Shown piece after piece: positions 1-7,194 of a DNA stretch of 64,000 nucleotides. The DNA is from Paenibacillus_T sp033239625. GTDB taxonomy: Bacteria > Bacillota > Bacilli > Paenibacillales > Paenibacillaceae. Under the pieces are notes generated by a model. That model was not told the DNA's origin. It saw only the letters and a list, made by a program, of their open reading frames with translations, and did not search any database. The translations under genes and the position numbers were made by a program. Numbering within the stretch: position 1 is the stretch's first letter; each line of letters opens with the position of its first letter. The stretch is from contig NZ_BTCK01000028.1 of assembly GCF_033239625.1 (NCBI RefSeq), positions 1-64,000 on the forward strand, written 5' to 3'.

Positions 1-120
1 GTACCAGAGCCAGCTTGCGAAGTAGGGGTTTTTCTTACTGTCCATTAATTAGGGTCTTGACCAATTTCATCGGATAAACCAGGGGTTTTATCCAATGTCC
101 ATTCTAAGGGGTGCACTCCA
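1..120 (+). mobile_element. Possible IS3-family element ends at the window edge
   Basis: Frame 2 opens in mid-codon and reads YQSQLAK then TAG at 23-25, which resembles the last residues of IS3-family OrfB transposases. It is followed by TGTCCATTAATTAGGG...TTGACCA (about 40-62) and, 55 bp on, by a related TGTCCATTCTAAGGGG...ACTCCA (about 95-120). The two share 15 of 25 positions and have the TGTCC...GGG...CCA layout of many IS3-type termini. A 7-bp inverted repeat (GGATAAA, 72-78 and 87-93) lies between them. The transposase itself is outside the window, so this is a guess from a few bases. Confidence 0.28.
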
Positions 121-154
121 GTTTGCTGACAGGGCTTCCTCATTTTCTCTTGTG

Positions 155-361
155 TTAGATTCGTCCACCTAAAGTTTGTTCAGCCATTTGAACAAGCTTT
201 CTCGTAATGTTTCCGCCAATCGTGCCAGCATCGCGTGTAATCAAGTTTCCATTGTAACCGTCAGGCGAAAAAGCGATTCCATGTTCTTGCGCGATCTCGA
301 CTTTCATTCTGTCCAGTGCTGCCTTCGCTTGAGGCACGACTAATTGGTTGTTTCTAGCCAT
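155..361 (-). CDS. Alpha/beta-type small acid-soluble spore protein
   Basis: A 68-residue DNA-binding spore protein that coats forespore DNA and protects it from UV and heat, and is degraded at germination by the GPR protease. It shows the family layout: a first helix ending in VEIAQEHG (about 21-28), which is the GPR-cleavage region, and the strongly conserved second half with GGNITRKLVQMAEQ (about 52-65). I start at the ATG at 361 because AAGGGAG ends 9 nt upstream. The in-frame TTG at 370 would abut the ribosome binding site. It is monocistronic and divergent from the ligase-like gene. A CATACCA box upstream resembles a sigma-G -10 element, but no properly spaced -35 was found. Confidence 0.93.
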   Translation of the reverse strand: MARNNQLVVPQAKAALDRMKVEIAQEHGIAFSPDGYNGNLITRDAGTIGGNITRKLVQMAEQTLGGRI

Positions 362-460
362 GTATGTCAACTCCCTTAGAAGTGTTGTTACATTAATAAT
401 TTGTGGTATGAGTTGGAATTGTATGCATTGGTTTCACAATTATTTTATTCGCATTAAATG

Positions 461-472
461 ATACAATTGTAT
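461..472. promoter_or_regulatory. 12-bp palindrome upstream of the ligase-like gene
   Basis: ATACAATTGTAT is a perfect palindrome 28 bp before the chosen start of the ligase-like gene, in an AT-rich spacer shared with the divergent spore protein gene. It could be an operator, but no known consensus was matched. Confidence 0.25.
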
Positions 473-500
473 ATCACCGATGATATACGGAGGATGTATC

Positions 501-1352
501 ATGACTTTCTGCGAACCCATGCTGCCTGAAACGGCCCAGCGTCCATTTGACGATGAACGTTATATATTTGAACCTGCGATAGAGGGACATCGTTTACTCC
601 TATCGTTGAATAGAGGTAAGGTGACGCTTTATACGAGGCATAACCTCGATGTCACTCGACAATATCCTGAGTTACATAATGTACCCGTGTTTGAGGATTG
701 CGACGTTGTTCTAGATGGAGTGGTAGCGAGGACAGACGAAGATGGAAGGTTCGATTTCGATTTACTTTTGGAGCGGTTTAGGGCTTCCAAGTCGCCTAGA
801 ATACGCGAGTATTCCAAGACAAAGCCCGTTCATTATTATGTATTCGATATTCTTTATTACAACGGTGAAGATATACGTCACCGACCTTTGTGTGAACGGA
901 AGCTGCTATTGCAGAAGATCCTACAGCCCAACCCATTTTACAGCGTTATGTTCAGTGCAGAAGGTAATGGCAAGATCTTGTTTGACCTTGTACGTCAGCG
1001 GAATCTCGGCGGGATTGTCGCTAAGCATAAGAATTCGAAATACGTAGGGAATCGAAGCTCAGATTGGCTGAAGATCATCAACTACCTCTACGTTAATGTT
1101 GATTTGGTCGGATACCGGAAAAACCAGTTCGGCTGGCTTGCTCACTATCAAGGCCAATCTGTTGGTGTAATCGAGCTGTCTGTTCCGCTTGTTGCACGAA
1201 AGGCATTCTTTACTATAGCTGCGCAGATCACTTGCGCGGAAGATCGTGACTTCGTATACATCCAACCCCATTTTAAGGCGCAAGTACGAACTCGAAACTG
1301 GACAAGGAACGGTATGCTGCGCGCACCGGAATTTGTTGATTTTGTGGTGTAG
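501..1352 (+). CDS. ATP-dependent DNA ligase-fold protein without catalytic residues
   Basis: A 283-residue protein that aligns by eye along its whole length with small bacterial ATP-dependent DNA ligases: adenylation domain, then an OB-fold-like C-terminus. The ligase landmarks are present but the catalytic positions are changed. Motif I reads EPAIEGHR (24-31) where the family has EPKxDGxR, so the AMP-accepting lysine is Ala26. Motif III reads LDGVV (71-75) where LDGE is expected. Motif IV reads GGIVAK (170-175) where EGxVxK is expected. Motif V reads WLKII (189-193) where WxKxK is expected. Motif IIIa (YYVFDILYYNGEDI, about 112-125) is well kept. The reading frame is open and has a good ribosome binding site (CGGAGG, 8 nt before ATG 501; the upstream ATG 480 is less likely). 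I infer a catalytically dead but maintained pseudoenzyme, perhaps DNA-binding. A decaying ligase is the alternative. Confidence 0.8.
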   Translation: MTFCEPMLPETAQRPFDDERYIFEPAIEGHRLLLSLNRGKVTLYTRHNLDVTRQYPELHNVPVFEDCDVVLDGVVARTDEDGRFDFDLLLERFRASKSPRIREYSKTKPVHYYVFDILYYNGEDIRHRPLCERKLLLQKILQPNPFYSVMFSAEGNGKILFDLVRQRNLGGIVAKHKNSKYVGNRSSDWLKIINYLYVNVDLVGYRKNQFGWLAHYQGQSVGVIELSVPLVARKAFFTIAAQITCAEDRDFVYIQPHFKAQVRTRNWTRNGMLRAPEFVDFVV

Positions 1353-1424
1353 ATGTAAATGACCCCCTTCTTGTGACCATCCAGGTGTTAACATCGAATA
1401 ACGGCAGCTGGCGCGCACAAGATT

Positions 1425-1470
1425 AAAGGCAGTGAACGCACATCATGATGCGTCCGCTGCCTTTTATTTA
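1425..1470 (+). terminator. Rho-independent terminator after the ligase-like gene
   Basis: AAAGGCAG (1425-1432) pairs with CTGCCTTT (1457-1464), enclosing a second ACGCA/TGCGT stem, and is followed by TATTTATTT. It lies 73 bp after the stop codon. Confidence 0.8.
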
Positions 1471-1471
1471 T

Positions 1472-1823
1472 TTGGTCGACAATTGGTCAACAATCTTCTG
1501 TTGATATAATAAAACGGAAATACATATTTGGGATGATTCTTTATATACTGGGGGTTTATTGGTCGTTGTTAAAATAAAAATCGGACGCCCCTTTCGGGAC
1601 GTCCTTTCATGGGAGAGGAGAAACCGGACGAAGAGCTTATGGGGAAACGTAAGTCTTCTCCGCGGTTGTCTACGGCATCTCTCGACGCCGATGTATAGTA
1701 TGATTGCCCGATTTGACCGTTTTATACCTCTGTTTCCAAAAATGTTTCCGAACTTTTCCTTAGGCCAACTCGGAGGGCCAATTGTTTCGCTTCGTGTATG
1801 TTGTCAACGATTCGTCAACAAGC
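1472..1823. other. Gene-free interval bounded by two similar 19-mers
   Basis: No convincing gene is present between the terminator at 1425 and arginase. GTCGACAATTGGTCAACAA (about 1475-1493) and GTCAACGATTCGTCAACAA (about 1803-1821) agree at 16 of 19 positions in the same orientation and bracket the interval. Each contains two GTCRAC half-sites spaced 11 bp apart, as in tandem regulator boxes or recombination half-sites. A 96-codon frame at 1559-1849 has no ribosome binding site and no family-like sequence. Confidence 0.35.
1571..1604 (-). terminator. Minus-strand terminator 240 bp beyond arginase
   Basis: Read on the minus strand, GGACG-TCCCGAAAGGGG-CGTCC (1604 to 1583) forms an 8-bp stem with one mismatch and is followed by GATTTTTATTTT. 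It may end the arginase transcript or a separate small RNA; a CATACTATA box (1694-1702, minus) lies about 90 nt upstream of it. Confidence 0.65.
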
Positions 1824-1843
1824 CCCACCTGCTAATCCATCCT

Positions 1844-2770
1844 CTATAAAATCCGTTCGCCGAACAAGGAAGCGATCAGCTCGACGGCGAGCCGCGCCGT
1901 GCGGTGGCCGTTATCGAGCTGAGGATTCACCTCGACGACATCGGCGGAAGTGACGATGCCGGCTTCCGCCAGCATCTCCATCGCCAGATGGGTCTCGCGG
2001 TACATAAGCCCGCCGCGCACCTTCGTGCCGGTGCCCGGCGCTTCGCCCGGATCAACGGAGTCGATGTCGAAGCTGAGATGGACGCCGTCCGTGCCATCCG
2101 ATACGATAGCGATCGCATCACTCATTACCGCGGCCATGCCGCGCCGATCAATGTCGTGCATCGTGAAGCAATGAACACCTTCCGAGCGGATCAACTGCCG
2201 CTCGCCTTCATCCAACTCACGTGCGCCTACCAACACCGTCCGATCCGCCTGTACCTTCGGGAAGCTCCCGCCGATGGAGGTTAATCGGCTGTCTCCATGG
2301 CCGAGCGAGCATGCGAGCGACATGCCGTGGATATTGCCCGAAGGGGTCGTGCTTGGCGTATTCAAGTCGCCATGCGCATCGATCCAGAGCACGCCGAGCC
2401 GGCGGCGGCTCTTCGCCGCGCCTGCAACCGAGCCGATCGCGATGCTATGATCGCCGCCAAGCAGCAGCGGGAACCGTCCTGCCGCTGCTGCTTGTGCGGT
2501 CTTGAGCGCAATCGCTTCGTTGACCGCTGCAATTTTGCCCCAATGTCGCAAATAGGGTTCATTTCGATGGTCCAGCAGCACATCAGGTAGATAATCCGGC
2601 GATTCCACGACGTATTGCAGTCCAAGCTGCTGCAGCTTGCGTTCAAGTCCTGACAGCAGAATGGCCTGAGGGCCTTGTGAGGCGCCGCGGCGGCTCGCAC
2701 CCCAATCGAAGGGGGCAGGGATGATGGCGATGGGCGGCAGAACGCCTGCAGATCGCGAAGCACGAGACAT
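1844..2770 (-). CDS. rocF: Arginase
   Basis: Hydrolyses L-arginine to ornithine and urea using a binuclear manganese centre; first step of the arginase route of arginine catabolism. The 308-residue protein has the ureohydrolase metal motifs GGDHS (105-109), DAHGD (131-135) and SFDIDSVDP (233-241). The arginase-type features SGNIHGM after the second motif, YRETHLAMEML near 257-267 and VEVNPQLD near 279 favour arginase over agmatinase. ATG 2770 is chosen because AGGAGGTG stands 8 nt upstream; an in-frame ATG at 2788 overlaps that site. It is followed on the far side by proline dehydrogenase on the same strand (41 bp gap), so the two are probably co-transcribed. Together with the divergent P5C dehydrogenase they form an arginine/proline-to-glutamate module. 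Confidence 0.92.
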   Translation of the reverse strand: MSRASRSAGVLPPIAIIPAPFDWGASRRGASQGPQAILLSGLERKLQQLGLQYVVESPDYLPDVLLDHRNEPYLRHWGKIAAVNEAIALKTAQAAAAGRFPLLLGGDHSIAIGSVAGAAKSRRRLGVLWIDAHGDLNTPSTTPSGNIHGMSLACSLGHGDSRLTSIGGSFPKVQADRTVLVGARELDEGERQLIRSEGVHCFTMHDIDRRGMAAVMSDAIAIVSDGTDGVHLSFDIDSVDPGEAPGTGTKVRGGLMYRETHLAMEMLAEAGIVTSADVVEVNPQLDNGHRTARLAVELIASLFGERIL

Positions 2771-2811
2771 CGATGTGCACCTCCTCATGGCAAGTACTCA
2801 ACTCAGCGGCG

Positions 2812-3744
2812 TTAACGCCGTTTCAGCAGACTGCGTACAACGAACCCGACATTAGCGGGCCGCTCGGCTAACCGCCGAACAAAATACGGGTACCACATCG
2901 TCCCGTAAGGCACATAGCTGCGAACCGTATAACCCTGCTCGGCAAGCGACAGCTGGAGCGGCGTTCGGATGCCGTACAGCATTTGGAATTCAAACGCCGA
3001 ATGGGGGATGCACCGCCGCTTCACATACGATTTGACCCAGTCGATTATTTTCTCGTCATGTGTTGCGATAGCCGTGTAGACGCCGCTGTCCAGCCGAGAA
3101 CGGATAAGCCGTTTGAAATTAGAATCCACATCCTCTCGTTTGGGGTACGCGATTCGAGCAGGTTCTTTATATGCGCCTTTCACTAGCCGGACGTTAACGC
3201 GTGAAGAAGTCAGCGACTTCAGATCATGATCGCTGCGACGGAGATACGCTTGAATGACGGGGCCTACATTCATCAGTCCTTCGGCACGAAGCTTGGAAAC
3301 GATACGAAGCGTTTTGTCGGTATATGGACTGTCCTCCATGTCCAAACGAACGAACATTCCGCAGCCGGCTGCGGTTTGCACAATCGCTCGAATTCGTGCA
3401 TACGTCCGTTCCTCGTGAAGCGCCAGTCCCATCTGGGTCGGCTTCAACGATACGTTGCCTTTGATGCCGCGTTCCTTCATTGCCGTAATGAGCGAGCAGT
3501 ACTCCGTCCGGTATCCATCCGCCTCGATATCGGTACGAACGCCTTCGCCAAGATGATCCATCGTCACGACCAGCTTCTGCGTGTTCAGTTCCTGTGCTCG
3601 ATTGAGTGCCTCATCCCGTGTCTGTCCGGCAACGAAGCGGGAGGCGCCCAGCTTCATTCCATACTTGCGCGAGAGGGCCGCCGCTGCAGGGTTGCCGGCC
3701 AGCCCGAGGATGACTGAGCGAAACAGTCGAATGCCGATTTCCAT
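2812..3744 (-). CDS. fadM: Proline dehydrogenase (monofunctional)
   Basis: FAD-dependent oxidation of L-proline to 1-pyrroline-5-carboxylate, the first step in using proline as carbon and nitrogen source. The 310-residue length fits the monofunctional PutB/FadM family of Bacillales. The beta/alpha barrel shows VTMDHLGEGV early, MFVRLDMEDSPYTD in the middle, NVRLVKGAYKEP, and the C-terminal YGxxWYPYFVRRLAERPAN substrate/flavin signature. The start at ATG 3744 has GGAG 9 nt upstream; 25 further upstream codons lack family-like sequence. It shares a divergent intergenic region with P5C dehydrogenase, which consumes its product, and is the likely promoter-proximal gene of a fadM-rocF pair. Confidence 0.93.
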   Translation of the reverse strand: MEIGIRLFRSVILGLAGNPAAAALSRKYGMKLGASRFVAGQTRDEALNRAQELNTQKLVVTMDHLGEGVRTDIEADGYRTEYCSLITAMKERGIKGNVSLKPTQMGLALHEERTYARIRAIVQTAAGCGMFVRLDMEDSPYTDKTLRIVSKLRAEGLMNVGPVIQAYLRRSDHDLKSLTSSRVNVRLVKGAYKEPARIAYPKREDVDSNFKRLIRSRLDSGVYTAIATHDEKIIDWVKSYVKRRCIPHSAFEFQMLYGIRTPLQLSLAEQGYTVRSYVPYGTMWYPYFVRRLAERPANVGFVVRSLLKRR

Positions 3745-3910
3745 CCTCGCCAGCTCCTTCCTGGATGCTCCAGACTTATGAGATCGCTCTTCGTTCCCGT
3801 TCCGTAAGCAAGCTGTCATGAATTTAGATGTGGATGCTTATATATAGACAGGAACTGGTGCCGTCATTCCAGGTGTACAGGCGGCAACTTCGACTATTGG
3901 GAGGCGGCTA

Positions 3911-5461
3911 ATGATGATGGGGCCATTCAGCAATGAGCCGATGACGGATTTCAGCCAAGCAGACAACCGCCGTCTGCTCGAGACAGCGCTTGATGATATC
4001 AAGCGAAGCTACGGACAGCTGTATCCGTTATTGATCGGCGGAAGAGAGATCGTTCCTGAAAACCTGAAGCATTCGATCAATCCGGCGAGGCATGGCGAAG
4101 CGCTTGGCGTTGTCGCACAGGCTGATCGGAAGCGTGCGGCAGAGGCGGTCGATATCGCTGCGGCTGCTTTTGAACACTGGAAGCGAGTGGAGCCGGCGGC
4201 ACGCGCTCGAACGTTGTATAAGGCAGCGGCGCTGCTTCGCCGCAGGAAACATGAATTCTCGGCATGGCTCGTTGCAGAAGCCGGCAAAACATGGGTAGAA
4301 GCGGACGTCGATACGGCGGAAGCGATCGATTTTCTTGAATATTACGGGAGAGAAGCGGAACGGCTCTGCGCCCCGCAGCCGCTTGTTCGTATTCCTGGCG
4401 AAGATAATGAATGGACGTACGTCCCGCTCGGTGTCGGCATCGTGATCCCGCCATGGAATTTCCCGCTTGCGATAATGGCTGGCATGACCGCATCTGCGGT
4501 TGTAGCGGGCAACACGGTCGTGCTCAAACCGGCTTCGGCTACGCCCATCATTGCAGCTCGATTCGTTCGGCTTATGCACGAGGCGGGGCTTCCTGAGGAT
4601 GTCATTCAGTTCGTTCCTGGCTCCGGCGGCGAGATTGGCGACGTGCTTATCGATCATCCGCTGACCCGTTTCGTCAGCTTCACAGGCTCGATGGAGGTTG
4701 GACTCCGAATTGTCGAGCGTGCCGCGAGGCTGCAGCCGGGACAGCGCTGGATTAAGCGCGTCATTGCAGAGCTTGGCGGCAAGGACGCAATCGTTGTTGA
4801 TCGTGATGCGGACTTGGTCGCAGCTTCACAGGGTATCGTTCAGTCGGCATTCGGTTATGCGGGGCAAAAATGTTCCGCTTGTTCACGTGCCATCATTCAC
4901 GCGGATGTATATGAGGAAGTTACCGAGCGGATAACAGCGCTGACGAAGCGTCTCACCATCGGTGATCCGGCGCTGCATGGTACCGATGTCGGACCCGTCA
5001 TCGACCGTGCAGCCTATAACAAGATCCGTCAGTACGTGACAGCAGGGAAATTGCAAGGCCGCCTGCTCTCAGGCGGGGGGATGGACGACGGGGCAGGCTA
5101 CTTCGTAGAACCAACGATCATCGCAGATGTCGATTCTCATGCGTCGCTCGCGCAAGACGAAATATTCGGTCCGGTGCTCGCTTGCATTCGTGCAGATGAC
5201 TTCGGCCACGCGCTTGCGATTGCGAACGATACGCCATACGGCTTGACGGGCTCGGTGTACTCCAACCGCAGAGAGCGACTTGAGCTCGCGCGCGACTTGT
5301 TCCACGTCGGCAATTTGTATTTCAATCGGAAGTGTACGGGCGCATTGGTCGGCGTTCATCCATTCGGCGGCTTCAACCTATCCGGAACGGATTCGAAGGC
5401 AGGCGGACCTGACTATTTGATTCAATTCATGCAAGGCAAGGTCGTGTCGGAGCGTATGTAG
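3911..5461 (+). CDS. rocA: L-glutamate gamma-semialdehyde (P5C) dehydrogenase
   Basis: NAD-dependent aldehyde dehydrogenase that oxidises glutamate semialdehyde, the open form of P5C, to glutamate. It completes proline catabolism and, together with an ornithine aminotransferase not seen here, arginine catabolism. The 516 residues match RocA/PruA length. PWNFPLAI is at 181-188, the active-site glutamate motif ELGGKD at 287-292, and the nucleophile Cys321 lies in GYAGQKCSACSR. The start has three ATG codons in a row after GGGAGGCGG; the first is used here, and the second or third is possible. It is divergent from fadM-rocF with about 165 bp between starts; I found no clear sigma-54 -24/-12 element. 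A strong terminator follows. Confidence 0.95.
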   Translation: MMMGPFSNEPMTDFSQADNRRLLETALDDIKRSYGQLYPLLIGGREIVPENLKHSINPARHGEALGVVAQADRKRAAEAVDIAAAAFEHWKRVEPAARARTLYKAAALLRRRKHEFSAWLVAEAGKTWVEADVDTAEAIDFLEYYGREAERLCAPQPLVRIPGEDNEWTYVPLGVGIVIPPWNFPLAIMAGMTASAVVAGNTVVLKPASATPIIAARFVRLMHEAGLPEDVIQFVPGSGGEIGDVLIDHPLTRFVSFTGSMEVGLRIVERAARLQPGQRWIKRVIAELGGKDAIVVDRDADLVAASQGIVQSAFGYAGQKCSACSRAIIHADVYEEVTERITALTKRLTIGDPALHGTDVGPVIDRAAYNKIRQYVTAGKLQGRLLSGGGMDDGAGYFVEPTIIADVDSHASLAQDEIFGPVLACIRADDFGHALAIANDTPYGLTGSVYSNRRERLELARDLFHVGNLYFNRKCTGALVGVHPFGGFNLSGTDSKAGGPDYLIQFMQGKVVSERM

Positions 5462-5930
5462 CGGAAAATGCAAAACAACAGCCGTTCGAACTCCGTTCGA
5501 GCGGCTGTTGTTTGTCCGTATATAAAGCACAACAATCATCACTGCGGATGATCTTCGGCTGTCTGCGAGTGACGTTGATGCTGTCTTGTATCTCCCAACC
5601 GTCTCCAAATACTTGAATGACAAAATGATCGTGTATGGACTCGTCCTGATCATACTTCCATACACACTTCCAATGATCTTTATGACCGGATTCATCGCAA
5701 ATAAGGTGTCGGTTCACCCATTGCTGCGTCCCCGTTGGAACGCGCCACACCTTTATCCGATTTGCAGTATAGGTTTCAACATGAATCGTCATTTCGCCAT
5801 TGCCCTCGGGGAGATAAGTCCAGTTTCTCTCGGGAGCAGGCACTGTCTCTATTGTCATCAAAGGAAATGCATGCGCATTTGAAGCAAGGAAGCAAGTCAT
5901 AATGATGAAGCAAAGTATGGTTCGAAGCAT
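5427..5930 (-). CDS. Predicted secreted protein of unknown function
   Basis: A 167-residue protein that I do not recognise. Residues 1-21 (MLRTILCFIIMTCFLASNAHA) form a clean Sec signal peptide with an AHA cleavage site. The mature part is rich in Trp, His and charged residues, includes ICDESGHKDHWKCVW (two cysteines that could form a disulphide), and looks like a small beta-rich domain. ATG 5930 has GGGGG 8 nt upstream; the 30 upstream in-frame codons are unlikely. The frame runs through the terminator hairpin shared with rocA and overlaps the rocA 3' end by 35 bp. The last 25 or so residues are therefore encoded by the hairpin, and the original stop may have been lost. Confidence 0.6.
   Translation of the reverse strand: MLRTILCFIIMTCFLASNAHAFPLMTIETVPAPERNWTYLPEGNGEMTIHVETYTANRIKVWRVPTGTQQWVNRHLICDESGHKDHWKCVWKYDQDESIHDHFVIQVFGDGWEIQDSINVTRRQPKIIRSDDCCALYTDKQQPLERSSNGCCFAFSATYAPTRPCLA
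5473..5513. terminator. Bidirectional terminator after rocA
   Basis: AAACAACAGCCG (5473-5484) pairs perfectly with CGGCTGTTGTTT (5502-5513), with an inner TCGAAC/GTTCGA stem. The A-rich and T-rich flanks let it work on both strands. Confidence 0.85.
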
Positions 5931-6080
5931 ATCGGTTTCCCCCTTAGCGAGTAATATGCCCCGATTGCGATAAATCCCTCTATTCACGTCCCATTTGATT
6001 GCTTTATTCCCAACATTCAAATGTGGTACGATATAGCCGATTGATTGATAGAGAGTGTTTGTTTGTAAGGGGGCAACAAC

Positions 6081-6701
6081 GTGAGGGTAGTAGCAGGAAC
6101 AGCCAAAGGGCGGCCGCTCAAAGCGGTGCCAGGCAAGAATACGAGACCGACGACCGATAAGGTCAAAGAGGCGATCTTCAGCATGATCGGTCCTTATTTT
6201 GACGGAGGACTCGCGCTTGATTTGTTCGCAGGCACAGGAGGTCTTGGCATCGAGGTGCTGAGCAGAGGTGCGGACAAGGCGATTTTCGTCGATCGGGAGG
6301 CCATCAGCATTGATGTGATTCGTCAGAACGTGAATGCGGCGAGACTAGCGGATCGCAGTGAGATTTACCGCAACGATGCGGATCGCGCAGTGAAGGCGCT
6401 CGCGAAGCGGGGAGAACAGTTCCGATACATATTTCTAGACCCACCATACAAGATGACGAACATGGACGAAATGCTGGAGAGCATCGCTTCGCATAACTTG
6501 GTGGAGCAGGATGCGATTATCGTGATTGAACACGACTCTTCGCATCTATATCCAGAGCGGTTCGGCGGATTCATCCAACGGAAATATTCGAAGTATGGGG
6601 AGACGGCTGTTACGATCTATTCCTATCAGCCCGAACAGCCAGGCGATAACGCAGCGGAAGATGGGGGAAGTGCAGATGAGCAACAGTCAGCTGGAAGCTA
6701 A
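6081..6701 (+). CDS. rsmD: 16S rRNA (guanine-966-N2)-methyltransferase
   Basis: Uses S-adenosylmethionine to methylate G966 of 16S rRNA (E. coli numbering) during 30S assembly. The 206-residue Rossmann-fold protein begins with the family signature VVAGTAKGRPLK, has the SAM-binding loop DLFAGTGGLG (47-56), and the catalytic tetrad DPPY (120-123). The start is GTG 6081 with GGGGG 7 nt upstream. The 3' end overlaps coaD by 26 bp, the same pairing found across Bacillales, so the two are translationally linked. The acidic, Ser/Glu-rich tail after residue 185 is not conserved in the family. Confidence 0.95.
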   Translation: MRVVAGTAKGRPLKAVPGKNTRPTTDKVKEAIFSMIGPYFDGGLALDLFAGTGGLGIEVLSRGADKAIFVDREAISIDVIRQNVNAARLADRSEIYRNDADRAVKALAKRGEQFRYIFLDPPYKMTNMDEMLESIASHNLVEQDAIIVIEHDSSHLYPERFGGFIQRKYSKYGETAVTIYSYQPEQPGDNAAEDGGSADEQQSAGS

Positions 6702-7191
6702 TAATCGTATTGCCGTATACCCAGGGAGTTTCGACCCGGTAACGTACGGCCATTTGGACATTATCGCGCGGGCGTCGAAGCAGTACGATACGTTGATCGT
6801 AGCGGTGCTCAATAATACGAGCAAGAGCCCGATGTTCTCCGTCGATGAACGCAAGGCGCTCCTGCATGAAGTGACGCGCGAGTTTCCGAACGTGCAGATC
6901 GACAGCTTCCGTGATTTGCTTGTTCGATTTATGAAATCGAAGAAGGCCGGTACGATCGTACGCGGCATCCGCTCCGTTTCGGATTTTGAATATGAGCTTC
7001 AGATGGCATCGACGAACCATTTGCTTGACCCGGACATCGAGACGATTTTCATGATGACGAATCCGAAATATTCCTATTTAAGCTCCAGCATTGTGAAAGA
7101 GGTTGCACGCTTCCATGGCGATGTGTCGGAGCTGGTTCCGCCATTCGTAAGAACGAAGTTGGAGGAGAAAGTGCAGGCGCAGCTCGGGTAA
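6676..7191 (+). CDS. coaD: Phosphopantetheine adenylyltransferase
   Basis: Penultimate step of coenzyme A synthesis: 4'-phosphopantetheine plus ATP gives dephospho-CoA. The 171-residue nucleotidyltransferase has AVYPGSFDPVTYGH (13-26), containing the TxGH catalytic motif, then RGIRSVSDFEYE, and the SSSIVKE motif near the C-terminus that replaces the ISSTxVR consensus. ATG 6676 lies inside rsmD and follows GGGGGAAG at 8 nt; about ten residues precede the usual family start. Its stop lies 3 bp from the stop of convergent ylbJ, with no room for a terminator between them. Confidence 0.95.
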   Translation: MSNSQLEANNRIAVYPGSFDPVTYGHLDIIARASKQYDTLIVAVLNNTSKSPMFSVDERKALLHEVTREFPNVQIDSFRDLLVRFMKSKKAGTIVRGIRSVSDFEYELQMASTNHLLDPDIETIFMMTNPKYSYLSSSIVKEVARFHGDVSELVPPFVRTKLEEKVQAQLG

Positions 7192-7194
7192 AAA

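Noticed and set aside
1559..1849. 96-codon plus-strand frame before arginase
   Set aside because: No ribosome binding site, runs across a minus-strand terminator and into arginase antisense, and no family-like sequence.
3820..3910. Sigma-54 promoter for the arginine/proline genes
   Set aside because: No TGGCAC-N5-TTGC pair with correct spacing on either strand.
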